Below, in pieces: positions 52,693 to 61,133 of a DNA stretch of 64,000 nucleotides; the stretch's first letter is position 1; each line of letters starts with the position of its first letter. The position numbers and the translations under genes were made by a program. The notes below the pieces were generated by a model. The model saw only the letters and a list, made by a program, of their open reading frames with translations, had not been told where the DNA came from and did no database searches. Location: assembly GCA_964584595.1 (NCBI GenBank), contig CAZPAM010000005.1, positions 1 through 64,000 of the forward strand, given 5' to 3'. Origin of the DNA: Scalindua sp964584595. Its GTDB lineage: Bacteria > Planctomycetota > Brocadiia > Brocadiales > Scalinduaceae.

Positions 52693-53955
52693 TTAATAGG
52701 TGACCATCCTCTTCTCGTCACTCTCCCAGGTAGGCTCTTCAACCTTTATCCTGACCATCTCAGTACCGTCAGAAGCATAGCCAATCACGGTATCATCATA
52801 CACCTCGACCTTCTTTCCCATTATCTCAGACTCATAAATCTTCGGTCCATCCTCGACTTCAAATCGTGCGAACATGGTTTGTGTAGTCCTGAAGAGCTGT
52901 AGTACCGCCATCAGAGTTCTTGATGGTGCAGCGTACTTATCAAGTGCTTCATCCACACCCGGGCCAAACATCTGCCTTAAATAACCTCTTGGCGCCCATC
53001 TTGGGGGAATGTAATATACATTTGGTTCTGTACCAAACTGTGGATAAAGAGGTAGTGCGACTTTATGTATGTGAATCATCCAATCCATAGGATTCTTTGG
53101 ATCAGGTTTCTTATAATCTCCTGATAAGAGACCATTCAACCTTATCTTACCTACACATGCAGCCATACATCGAGCTTCCATCCTTCTGCCTTTTGTAATA
53201 GGGTCTTTACCTTCTACCCTGGGGAAACAGGCAATGCATTTTTCAGACATCCTTGTTTCACCTCTATACATCGGCTTCTTATATGGACACTGTTCTACAC
53301 ATTTTCTGTATCCTCTGCAGCGCTTCTGGTCTATAAGGACAATTCCGTCTTCTTTTCGTTTATATATAGCTTTCCTTGGGCATGCCGCCAGGCAAGCCGG
53401 ATAAGTACAATGGTTACATATTCTCTGCAAGTAGAAAAACCATCTCTTGTGCTCCGGAAGCTCTGAAGATTCTTTTACCGCCTCTGTCTCATAGTTTGTT
53501 TGCTCGCTTGATGCAGTATCCTCGTAAATATTAGGGAATCTCCACTCCTTATCGTCAGGAACGTAACCAACAGCAACCTGATTAAGTCCTTTAGTCTTGG
53601 CCAATTCGAAGATAGTGTCTCCATTGTAAAGACCGTAAGGGGCTTTAGTTTCATCTTTATCTTCAGCAGATGTATACCACTCCATCGGATTATTGCCGTT
53701 ATCCCACAGTAATTGTAATATCTTATGATCCCAATGTTGAGGATAACCGCCATAAGGCTTGGTCTCAACATTGTTCCACCACATATATTCCTGGCCTTTA
53801 CTATATGTCCATGTACTTTTATGTGCCATGGTACAGGTCTGACAGGCAATACACCTGTTTGTATTAAAGACCGCTGCAAACTGATGTTCTGGCCTTGACT
53901 CGAAGTATGGATATTCCATCGTTCTTCCAAGATGCCAATTGTGAACAAGCGTCAT
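52693..53955 (-). CDS. nxrB: Nitrite oxidoreductase beta subunit NxrB
   Basis: Fe-S electron-transfer subunit, 420 residues, with four clusters expected. Cys35, Cys38 and Cys41 (CIACQTC) are followed by the groups CNHCTYPACLAACP, CRGYRKCVEQCP and CIACFPR, then CMAACVG. No signal peptide, consistent with co-export with NxrA. Ribosome site AAGGAGG 7 bases upstream. It lies 66 bases downstream of nxrC. The Trp at position 49 fits the beta-subunit Trp associated with a [3Fe-4S] site in NarH-like proteins, but the exact ligation needs a structure. Confidence 0.95.
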   Translation of the reverse strand: MTLVHNWHLGRTMEYPYFESRPEHQFAAVFNTNRCIACQTCTMAHKSTWTYSKGQEYMWWNNVETKPYGGYPQHWDHKILQLLWDNGNNPMEWYTSAEDKDETKAPYGLYNGDTIFELAKTKGLNQVAVGYVPDDKEWRFPNIYEDTASSEQTNYETEAVKESSELPEHKRWFFYLQRICNHCTYPACLAACPRKAIYKRKEDGIVLIDQKRCRGYRKCVEQCPYKKPMYRGETRMSEKCIACFPRVEGKDPITKGRRMEARCMAACVGKIRLNGLLSGDYKKPDPKNPMDWMIHIHKVALPLYPQFGTEPNVYYIPPRWAPRGYLRQMFGPGVDEALDKYAAPSRTLMAVLQLFRTTQTMFARFEVEDGPKIYESEIMGKKVEVYDDTVIGYASDGTEMVRIKVEEPTWESDEKRMVTY

Positions 53956-54021
53956 AATTATCCTCCTTAATTTCTAGTTATCTGGAATTTCTCTGAATTT
54001 TATATCCAGTGTCTATTCTAT

Positions 54022-54975
54022 CTATTTTGCGGCCTCTAACGTCAAAGGACGCCATCTTATACTTATATTTTTTTGTCCATTCCTATCACCCTCTTTTCCA
54101 TTCCATACCGCCATATTAAAGAACGTTGACGTACCCGGTACGAACTGGACATCGTTTTCATCTTCTGTTGTCAGAGGTCTGTAGATTACTACATCCCATT
54201 TACCATTTTTCCATTCGCCTGTACCATTTACATCCTGATTTTGCTGTGATGTCAAGGTTCCAAATCCTACAGCATTCAGGTCTTCCACTGCTCGTCCCCT
54301 GGGAAGCGAAAGCAATGAACCAGCAGCAATTCCACCGGCCATAAGGTCAGCACTATCGTGTACTTCTTTGTTAAATAAACAAGGATTTGGATCCGAATCA
54401 AAATCATGCCACATGTTAGGATACTGATCTTCCATATGTATATATCCACCGTCTGCATTTAAATCATGTTCCCAGTCAGCCTTCCAGTGCCATATATTTA
54501 CTGGCTTACCTCTGTCACCCATCCTTGGACTAAATGGCTTTTCCGGCGATATTTCCTTAACTTCCTCTAAAGGAAACATCAATCCTACGGCATCTCTGAA
54601 TTGCGCATGTTCGATCGTCCATTCATTCTTGCTTTCATCATTCCAACTAATACGAAAGAAAATTGTTTCTCCGTTATGGAAGCTCCTGACCTCTACCTCT
54701 TTCACAGAACCACCTCCGTTAGGAAATGCCTTGTCCTGCATCTGCAATTCTAATTTATATGGTTCTGCATGACGCCCCAAGTTCGTGTGAGCATCATCTA
54801 AATTTACCTTCCCATCTATGTACTTGACAGTTAACCCTTCTTCAGTGGGTATATTTTCTTCCATTGAGATTTCAGCCTCAAGGCCCTGTGAAAATGCGAT
54901 ACCACTACATAGGAAAAACAACGCAACAAGAGCGCTTCCAAAGAAAACTGACCTTCGCAATAGGCATTTCATCAT
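54022..54975 (-). CDS. nxrC: Nitrite oxidoreductase gamma-like heme subunit NxrC
   Basis: A 317-residue secreted subunit of the ethylbenzene dehydrogenase-gamma/DMSO reductase heme-binding family. Signal peptide MMKCLLRRSVFFGSALVALF with SQG cleavage. The body is beta-rich, with no CxxCH, so heme b is expected. It has DWEHDLNADGG and RPLTTEDENDVQF segments typical of the family. The frame's upstream start is GTG 54990; ATG 54975 sits 7 bases after GGAGG and is preferred. First gene of the nxr operon. Confidence 0.88.
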   Translation of the reverse strand: MMKCLLRRSVFFGSALVALFFLCSGIAFSQGLEAEISMEENIPTEEGLTVKYIDGKVNLDDAHTNLGRHAEPYKLELQMQDKAFPNGGGSVKEVEVRSFHNGETIFFRISWNDESKNEWTIEHAQFRDAVGLMFPLEEVKEISPEKPFSPRMGDRGKPVNIWHWKADWEHDLNADGGYIHMEDQYPNMWHDFDSDPNPCLFNKEVHDSADLMAGGIAAGSLLSLPRGRAVEDLNAVGFGTLTSQQNQDVNGTGEWKNGKWDVVIYRPLTTEDENDVQFVPGTSTFFNMAVWNGKEGDRNGQKNISIRWRPLTLEAAK

Positions 54976-55344
54976 TTCTATTACCTCCACTTTTTGTTAA
55001 ATTGGATTTATATTCTTATAGAGAGAAATTTGTAATATATTTTTCATTAAAAGATAGGGTGATTACCTTATTGAACTAATTGTCGTACGTATTTTTGGAA
55101 AGCAGATTATAAATCTATAAAATGAAAAACTCAACATCAAAATCACAAAACTCAAAAAACTTTTGTTGCTTTCCAGTGAAATTACATAAATTATAACGAA
55201 ATGCACGGCCAGTTAGTTCCGGCCACAGAACTTCTTAATACTGACAATCAAAAGTCATGATGGGAAAGTTAAGAATAGTACAGCAATTTGCGTGCTGTAA
55301 TGCTTTATGACATGTTTCCCTTTCCATGTTACCGCCCAAATATC

Positions 55345-55359
55345 GCAATAAATGTGCCA
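55345..55359 (-). promoter_or_regulatory. Sigma54 (-24/-12) promoter of the nxr operon
   Basis: On the minus strand TGGCAC (55359-55354), five bases, then TTGC (55348-55345) give an exact TGGCAC-N5-TTGC. It reads toward nxrC, about 370 bases upstream of its start, leaving a long leader. An NtrC-type activator gene with a GAFTGA loop lies only 280 bases further upstream. It is the most specific regulatory signal in the window. Confidence 0.8.
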
Positions 55360-55405
55360 CTAAAAATTTCTCTTTACTATCAACACATTAACGTCCATTG
55401 ATATA

Positions 55406-55434
55406 AAGGCATATGATAATGAGTAAGGCATATG
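55406..55434. repeat. 10-base direct repeat in the nxr control region
   Basis: AAGGCATATG occurs twice (55406-55415 and 55425-55434), 19 bases apart, between the sigma54 promoter and the palindromes. It may be part of a regulator site. Confidence 0.45.
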
Positions 55435-55451
55435 TAACTTTGTGTTACATA
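55431..55451. promoter_or_regulatory. Palindromic candidate activator site 1
   Basis: Perfect 8-bp arms TATGTAAC (55431-55438) and GTTACATA (55444-55451) with a 5-base centre. The centre is about 82 bases upstream of the sigma54 -24 box, a normal distance for an enhancer site. Confidence 0.55.
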
Positions 55452-55469
55452 CCGAGTTTCATTATAATG

Positions 55470-55482
55470 TGACATAATGTCA
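55470..55482. promoter_or_regulatory. Palindromic candidate activator site 2
   Basis: TGACA-TAA-TGTCA. It is the same TGACA-N3-TGTCA pattern as site 3, and its centre is 40 bases from that of site 3 (about four helical turns). Confidence 0.55.
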
Positions 55483-55509
55483 TATCACCTATGAACAGAA
55501 AAAAATATT

Positions 55510-55522
55510 TGACATTGTGTCA
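55510..55522. promoter_or_regulatory. Palindromic candidate activator site 3
   Basis: TGACA-TTG-TGTCA, the second copy of the TGACA-N3-TGTCA motif, 150-170 bases upstream of the sigma54 promoter. The remaining bases of the 664-base gap 54976-55639 show no gene; they are AT-rich and unstructured by eye. Confidence 0.55.
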
Positions 55523-55639
55523 TTTTATTTAATACATGGCAGCTGCCGTAACCATCTATACATCACAGACTTACCCCTGTATACACAAAAGTACCAATCG
55601 GACACGGTTATTGGTTTTGCTTAGAGGGCAGAAAACATA

Positions 55640-57058
55640 TCAGCCGTTTATATTAACATCTTCTTCCTGTCTCTTTCCTTCATCCTGCTTTTCTTCCTCT
55701 TCCAGGGAATTCATCTTTCTGTATATAGTTCTTGGTGTAATACCAAGCAAATTTGCAGTAATTTCCTTATCTCCCTTTGACCTTCTCAAAGTCTCAAGAA
55801 TTATCTTCTTCTCAATCTCGCGAAGTGGCGTACCAAATGGTATAGTTAACTTTCTCTCCTCAACCTTTTCCTTGGAGATGTTCTCCGGAAGGTCCTTTTG
55901 TGTAATTATCCTGTCCTGTGTTAGCACCACTGCCCTTTCTATTACATTTTTTAATTCACGCACATTTCCCGGCCATTGATAGTCAGTCAAAATCTCTAAA
56001 ACATCTTCAGAAATCCCGTCTATTACCTTGTTATTCATCTCCTGGTAAATTTTAAGAAAATGGCTTATCAACAAAGGAATGTCTTCCCTTCTCTCCCTTA
56101 AAGGGGGTATATTCATGGTAATCACGTTTAAGCGGTAATATAAATCCTCTCTGAATCTTTTCTGTTTAATAGCGTTTTCTAGATTAACATTAGTTGCCGA
56201 AATTATACGTACGTTGCTTCTTAATACTTTAGTACCTCCCAATCGCTCAAACTCACCTTCCTGTAAGACACGAAGCAACTTGACCTGTATAGAGGGAGTT
56301 ATTTCACCTATTTCATCCAGAAATAACGTCCCCTCATTGGCCAACTCGAAACGTCCTTCTTTCTGGCTAACGGCACCAGTAAATGCTCCCTTTTCATAAC
56401 CGAAAAGCTCGGACTCAAGTAGAGTATCCGGCAAAGCAGCACAACTCACTTTTATAAAAGGCTTATCGCTTCTTGCACCTATGCTATGAATAAGGGAGGC
56501 AATAGACTCTTTTCCCGTGCCATTTTCCCCCTGAATCAAAACAGACGCCTGGCTGGGTGCAACCTGCTCAGCTAATTTTATAACATCACTCATGATGTCA
56601 CTTTGACCGATAATGTCAGCATTTTTATCGTGTCCAGAATGTGCCAGCTGCTCATGTAAATACCTGTTTTCTACAACAAGAGCCTGTTTTTCCATGGCCT
56701 TTTTAATCATATTGGCAATTACTATTTTCTTGAAAGGCTTTGTGATGAAATCGTAAGCACCATCTTTCATGGCACCCACAGCTTTCTCTATTGTTCCGTG
56801 TGCAGTAATCAGTATTACCTCTACCTCAGGCTTGACCAGTTTTGAGGCTTTAAGCAGCTGTAATCCATCCATTTTTGGCATTTTCAGATCAGAAAGCATT
56901 ACATTGACTTTCCTTTCCCGCAAAATGACTAACGCCTTTTCACCCTCATCTGCCAAAAGGACTTCGTAGCCTTCTTTAGAAAGCATTCTTGATAATGCAA
57001 GTCTTATACTTTCCTGATCATCAACAATTAAGACTGTCTGTTTTGCTATGTTATTCAA
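55640..57058 (-). CDS. NtrC-type sigma54-dependent response regulator
   Basis: A 472-residue activator. The receiver (about 8-120) has Asp57 (MLSDLKMPKMDG). The AAA+ domain (about 145-380) has Walker A GENGTGKE, the sigma54-contact loop GAFTGA and Walker B LFLDEIGE. The Fis-type helix-turn-helix (about 425-460) reads ANLLGITPRTIYRKMNSL. It ends with a charged tail. It overlaps its kinase gene by 8 bases. With the sigma54 promoter and paired palindromes between it and nxrC, it is the obvious candidate regulator of nitrite oxidoreductase. Confidence 0.93.
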   Translation of the reverse strand: MNNIAKQTVLIVDDQESIRLALSRMLSKEGYEVLLADEGEKALVILRERKVNVMLSDLKMPKMDGLQLLKASKLVKPEVEVILITAHGTIEKAVGAMKDGAYDFITKPFKKIVIANMIKKAMEKQALVVENRYLHEQLAHSGHDKNADIIGQSDIMSDVIKLAEQVAPSQASVLIQGENGTGKESIASLIHSIGARSDKPFIKVSCAALPDTLLESELFGYEKGAFTGAVSQKEGRFELANEGTLFLDEIGEITPSIQVKLLRVLQEGEFERLGGTKVLRSNVRIISATNVNLENAIKQKRFREDLYYRLNVITMNIPPLRERREDIPLLISHFLKIYQEMNNKVIDGISEDVLEILTDYQWPGNVRELKNVIERAVVLTQDRIITQKDLPENISKEKVEERKLTIPFGTPLREIEKKIILETLRRSKGDKEITANLLGITPRTIYRKMNSLEEEEKQDEGKRQEEDVNING

Positions 57059-58730
57059 CTATTTCCTTTCCACAACTTTCAACTGGAAAACTAACAATCA
57101 TAGTTGTACCTTTTGCAATCGCGCTCTTACAAATAATATCACCTCCATGCCCCTCGACGGTCTTCATCGTCAGGGCAAGGCCTAAACCCGTGCCTTTAGC
57201 CTTCATACTATAAAACGGATCAAATACTCTTCGAATATCGCTCCTGTTGATGCCCGAACCGGTATCAGTTATATTTACCTCAACATTTCCATCCTTAAGC
57301 CTTGTTGAAATACTTAATTTACCACCGTCAGGCATTGATTCAAATGAGTTCTTCAGTATATTAAGAAATGCCTGCTTTATCTGGTTAGTGTCGAGTAATA
57401 TTTGTGGTAAATTAGGCGCATAATTCTCCTTCAACGTGATACCTCTCTGTGACATTTCCTTACTGAAGAATTTCGTAAGCTCTATCAATACGTTATTAAT
57501 GTACGCAGGTCTTGTTTCTAATTTGGGAAACCTCGCGAAACGTAGATATTCATCACTCATCTCAGTTAAACTATCTACTTCATTCAGAATAGACTGTATC
57601 AAATTTTCAGCCTCTCCATTTTTCCCACCATTGTAGTTACTGATTTCATCACACAACAACTCTGTATTTAAACTTATAGAACTCAAAGGATTTCTGATTT
57701 CATGAGCGACCTTTGCTGACATTTCACCCATAGTCGCCAAACGTTCACTGTGCAGAAGCTGATGCTCCAGTCTTTTCCTTTCTGTGATGTCATGGCTTGT
57801 CAGAACAGTACCCCAGTATTTACCATTGTGGTCAGATACCGCAGAATACGTAATGTATAAAAAACCACCTTCAATTCTAATTTCCTGATGCTGTGAAGTC
57901 TCAATCCCCTTTCTAAATTTCTGCGTGATTTTTGATGCGACTCCTCCTATAAACGGAATCTGACCGTCTCTCACTGATTTGTTAATTATGTTTTCCCTCT
58001 TTACCTTCCATGCATTTTCAATTTCCTTATTGCACATTGTTACTTTATCATCAGTGTCTATAAAGATAACTCCCTCGGCCATGTTTTCTATTGTTGATCT
58101 TATCTCAAACAACACATCATCTCTGCTCTTTCTCAATCTATCCATAATAGATGTCACAAAATAAACTGAAATAAAGATCGTGCTTGCAAGGGCGAAAAAT
58201 ATACCCAGTATATACACTTCAGAGTGCCAGAGCTCATCGCCAAATCCATAGTCAGAAAAGATTTTTAATGGCTGGTGCGGTATTATTGCATAATACTCCA
58301 GCAACAGCATTAGAGCAAAGAGGCATACAGCAAACGATGCCTGTAGATAACTATACGTTTTCTCTAATAATATCCCGCCTATGATGGCATGGAATATGAA
58401 GTAAAAAATAAATGGGTTTTCAATACCGCCTGCAAAGTATATTAAGCATGTCAGGAACAAGAGATCAAACATGATTTGTATACCCGCATGCATCTGTACA
58501 GATGTAAATGTTTTTGCGCGGAGAGCTTTTAAATAGAAAGCAAATCCCGTATTAGACAACCCTAAGATTACTCCAATTATGTATAGAGGAGTAACCCATG
58601 TTACGACATTAAAAACACTACTGGCAACATAGGTTGTAACAAACAACCCAAAGATCGCAATCCAGCGTAACAGAATTAGCCAATATACACGCTCAACTAA
58701 TTCCACTTTCATCATACCTTCTTTGAACAT
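57051..58730 (-). CDS. Membrane histidine kinase partner of the NtrC-type regulator
   Basis: A 559-residue kinase. Six membrane helices fill residues about 15-195 with short loops and no large external domain. PAS is at about 207-320 (VIFIDTDDKVTMCNKEIENAW). HisKA has His343 (VAHEIRNPLSSIS) and the ATPase has N-box ILKNSFESMPDGG, DTGSGI and GTGLGLAL. The alternative starts MM (58715, 58712) are close to AAGAAGG. Upstream, the 331-base gap to 59062 contains no gene but has repeated CAACAAT motifs. Confidence 0.92.
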   Translation of the reverse strand: MFKEGMMKVELVERVYWLILLRWIAIFGLFVTTYVASSVFNVVTWVTPLYIIGVILGLSNTGFAFYLKALRAKTFTSVQMHAGIQIMFDLLFLTCLIYFAGGIENPFIFYFIFHAIIGGILLEKTYSYLQASFAVCLFALMLLLEYYAIIPHQPLKIFSDYGFGDELWHSEVYILGIFFALASTIFISVYFVTSIMDRLRKSRDDVLFEIRSTIENMAEGVIFIDTDDKVTMCNKEIENAWKVKRENIINKSVRDGQIPFIGGVASKITQKFRKGIETSQHQEIRIEGGFLYITYSAVSDHNGKYWGTVLTSHDITERKRLEHQLLHSERLATMGEMSAKVAHEIRNPLSSISLNTELLCDEISNYNGGKNGEAENLIQSILNEVDSLTEMSDEYLRFARFPKLETRPAYINNVLIELTKFFSKEMSQRGITLKENYAPNLPQILLDTNQIKQAFLNILKNSFESMPDGGKLSISTRLKDGNVEVNITDTGSGINRSDIRRVFDPFYSMKAKGTGLGLALTMKTVEGHGGDIICKSAIAKGTTMIVSFPVESCGKEIVE

Positions 58731-58940
58731 TTACGTCAGCTCCCGTTTCAGTTTGTTATTATCGTCGATGCAAGCGCATCTTTAACATAACTTGTCACGC
58801 AAAACGATATTTATAGTTCTGTTTAATGCCAACAACAATTTACAACAACTTATCGGCAACAATGATAAAGTAATTATATTAGAAATATCATATTATTTGC
58901 AACAATAATGTCCAGAAAACATCTTTTGTACAGCAGACTA

Positions 58941-58968
58941 TTGACAACAATATAACCGTTTGTATAAT
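58941..58968 (+). promoter_or_regulatory. Consensus sigma70 promoter for the lipoyl-like/holB unit
   Basis: TTGACA (58941-58946), a 16-base spacer and TATAAT (58963-58968): both boxes are exact consensus. The leader to the GTG at 59062 is about 85 bases. The surrounding 58731-59061 gap is otherwise AT-rich, with CAACAAT repeated several times. Confidence 0.75.
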
Positions 58969-59061
58969 TTATTTGCACTATTCCTAAATCAATATTAATT
59001 TGGATCGAAGTAGTGTCAAAATCACTGTAAACAACTATTTGTAAACCGGGGTAATGGCAAA

Positions 59062-59310
59062 GTGCGAGTAGAATTTGAATTGCCGGATATCGGAGCAAAA
59101 GCAGGCGATAAAATAGTCGTGGCTTTCTGGCATGTTGAAGAAGATGAAGAATTCGTTGAGGGAAACGACCTTATGGAAGTTTCTACAGACAATGCAACAT
59201 TCAATATTTCAGCACCCAGTACCGGAAAACTGATTGAAATATTAGTCCAAGAAGGTGACGATGTAGAACCGGGTGATGCTATTGCTATAATAGATACAGA
59301 AGACAGTTAA
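59062..59310 (+). CDS. Lipoyl-domain-like protein lacking the lipoyl lysine
   Basis: An 82-residue stand-alone biotin/lipoyl-attachment fold: ELPDIGAKAGDKIVVAFWHVEEDE, then PSTGKLIEILVQEGDDVEPGDAIAII. At the hairpin that normally reads TDKA, Asn44 (STDNATF) replaces the modified Lys, so it cannot carry lipoate or biotin. Start is GTG at 59062; the ATG at 59054 is out of frame. It is transcribed with holB, 26 bases downstream. It may be a scaffold or decoy for lipoyl enzymes. Confidence 0.8.
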   Translation: MRVEFELPDIGAKAGDKIVVAFWHVEEDEEFVEGNDLMEVSTDNATFNISAPSTGKLIEILVQEGDDVEPGDAIAIIDTEDS

Positions 59311-59336
59311 AATAACCAATATTTATGTAAAGCATT

Positions 59337-60377
59337 ATGGCATTCTCAGATATTCTGGCCCAGGATCATATTACCGACCACTTCAGAAAAACAATAACCT
59401 CTAATCATCTATCCCACGCATATATCTTTACCGGACAAGATGGAATTGGAAAGACACTTCTTGCAAAAGAGTTCTCAAAGGCCATTTTTTGCAGCGAAAA
59501 AAAAGACGATTCCTGTAATTCATGCAGCAACTGCGTTCGAATAGAAAACAGTAATCATCCTGATATTCACTGGATAGCAATAGAGGAAAAAGCCAAATTT
59601 CTGAAGATTGATAATATCAGAGATTTACAGCACTCAGTAAAACTAAGTCCTGTTGAATCTGCCTACAAGATATTCATCATTAAGGATGCAGACAGGATGA
59701 ATGAGGAGGCCTCAAATTGCCTACTCAAAACACTTGAAGAACCCCCTGCAAGCACTATAATCATCCTCATAGCCAACTCGCTTACGCCAGTTAAGGAGAC
59801 AATCAAGTCAAGATGCCAGATAATCAGATTTCATCCTATACCGGCACACATAATCGAAGACCAGCTGATAAAAAGGTTTGATGCTGATACAAGCAAGGTT
59901 GGATGGATATCGAGGTTTTCCAGCGGAAGCCTCGGAAATGCATTTGAACTGTTGGAAGACGATTTTTACGAAAAGAACAGCGATATTGTTAACCGCATTG
60001 GCGTATCAGGTATAGATAATCTTCTCCTCGCAGAAGAAGTCATTGATAACTATTTGAGCTCGAGTGAAACCTTAGAAGAGAAAAGGCAGGCTCTCAAGCG
60101 TGTCTTAAACTGCATACTGCAATTCTACCGCGATCTTCTGGTAGTTAAAATCAGGAATGTATACGGTACCGGCAAAAAAGTATCTCCCCTTTTCAATGAA
60201 GATCACGAGAATACACTACAAAGGTGTGCCGGTTATTTAAACCAAAAACATATTACTGATATAATTAATGATATCCTGGAATCCATTAAATACATTGATT
60301 ACAATCTGAATATTAATTTACTGGTCGAAAATATATTCACGAAGATTGCAATGTTGAATTCGTCGGAAAGAGAGTAA
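59337..60377 (+). CDS. holB: DNA polymerase III delta-prime subunit
   Basis: Clamp-loader subunit, 346 residues. N-terminal AAA+ domain with Walker A GQDGIGKT (33-40), zinc-module cysteines Cys52, 60, 63 and 66, the NEEASNCLLKTLEEPP segment (Walker B-sensor region) and SRC (sensor 1, CxI). A C-terminal collar domain follows. The 3' end carries a 19-base sequence repeated after the next gene. Confidence 0.9.
   Translation: MAFSDILAQDHITDHFRKTITSNHLSHAYIFTGQDGIGKTLLAKEFSKAIFCSEKKDDSCNSCSNCVRIENSNHPDIHWIAIEEKAKFLKIDNIRDLQHSVKLSPVESAYKIFIIKDADRMNEEASNCLLKTLEEPPASTIIILIANSLTPVKETIKSRCQIIRFHPIPAHIIEDQLIKRFDADTSKVGWISRFSSGSLGNAFELLEDDFYEKNSDIVNRIGVSGIDNLLLAEEVIDNYLSSSETLEEKRQALKRVLNCILQFYRDLLVVKIRNVYGTGKKVSPLFNEDHENTLQRCAGYLNQKHITDIINDILESIKYIDYNLNINLLVENIFTKIAMLNSSERE
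60346..60364 (+). repeat. 19-base direct repeat, left copy
   Basis: TTGCAATGTTGAATTCGTC lies in the last codons of holB. The right copy at 60947-60965 differs at one base. The two enclose the prepilin-like gene, 601 bases apart. Confidence 0.6.
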
Positions 60378-60432
60378 AATTTCTTCATTGGTATATCTTA
60401 TATCAATAAAATGGGGGCTGGGCTCCACAAGC

Positions 60433-60828
60433 CTATCCACAGCCCAACACCTTGAAGAGTTTCTGGGCAGCATCAATTCTCGTTGAGCTGATCTTCGGAT
60501 CGGCCTGGATCTTGCTCAGTAGCTCATCCAATTTCTTGCACTCTTCAGCGGTTGGTGTTCTATTCTCCTTCGCTAGCTTGTCAACGATGTCGTAAAAGTC
60601 TTTCATGTGCTGCGGGTCTGTCGGGAGCGTGGCGGATGATGTAGTCGGGGGTGTGGTTGCGGGCGTCGGAGGCGTAGCTGGGGCGGCTCCAGGTGTGGCT
60701 GGGCCTTTTCCCCAGAACACTGCAGCGAGCCCTATCACAAGCAACGCAAGAAGAACTCCAATTAAAATCAATTCAAGGAGTGTGTACCCTTGCTGCTGTC
60801 GGTACTGATCGCCAGAAGTCAATCGCAT
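60433..60828 (-). CDS. Type IV prepilin-like protein
   Basis: A 131-residue protein with an N-terminal class III prepilin signal: after Gly14, the sequence YTLLELILIGVLLALLVIG gives the hydrophobic helix with Glu at +5. A Pro/Thr-rich, low-complexity linker follows (about 43-68), then a polar, helical C-terminal domain. GC-rich codons set it apart from both flanking genes. GAGGGGAG sits in front of the ATG. It is a likely pseudopilin or surface protein; no pilus genes are in the window. Confidence 0.75.
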   Translation of the reverse strand: MRLTSGDQYRQQQGYTLLELILIGVLLALLVIGLAAVFWGKGPATPGAAPATPPTPATTPPTTSSATLPTDPQHMKDFYDIVDKLAKENRTPTAEECKKLDELLSKIQADPKISSTRIDAAQKLFKVLGCG

Positions 60829-60946
60829 AGCTCCCCTCTTGTAGCTTGGTCGATGATAGATGACAGGAAATTGTTTTTTTAAGACTTTGGGAATGTATTA
60901 AAATTGTTAACAAAAATCAAGTGTTATTTGGAGATTATATCCTGAA

Positions 60947-60965
60947 TTGCCATGTTGAATTCGTC
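60947..60965 (+). repeat. 19-base direct repeat, right copy
   Basis: TTGCCATGTTGAATTCGTC, 18 of 19 bases equal to the left copy at the 3' end of holB. It lies just before a CACGGAT-type repeat. Confidence 0.6.
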
Positions 60966-60990
60966 ATGCACAAAAACATATAATCCAGCC

Positions 60991-61110
60991 ACTGATTGAC
61001 ACAGATCAAACACGGATTCTTAAAGAACTAAGTTTTTTCCTTCAACATTCAAAATTTCTTGTTCAGTATTCATTATTCACTTTTATCTGTGCGTATCCGT
61101 GGCTAATGAA
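60991..61110. repeat. CACGGAT-type inverted repeat region
   Basis: ACACAGAT (60999-61006) and CACGGAT (61011-61017) reappear in inverted form as ATCTGTG and ATCCGTGG near 61085-61102. The same words are found at 28401-28460 in direct orientation. The 305-base gap 60829-61133 has no gene; the rest is AT-rich. Confidence 0.5.
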
Positions 61111-61133
61111 AATGGAAATTCAGAACATACCTA

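Noticed and set aside
53475..53948. 157-codon open frame antisense-like to the start of nxrB (same strand, other frame)
   Set aside because: It lies wholly inside nxrB, has no ribosome site and encodes a low-complexity sequence; it is a shadow.
58880..58925. Second sigma54 promoter upstream of the histidine kinase
   Set aside because: GCAA-N5-ATGTCC on the plus strand is only loosely similar to the reverse of TGGCAC-N5-TTGC, with too many mismatches.
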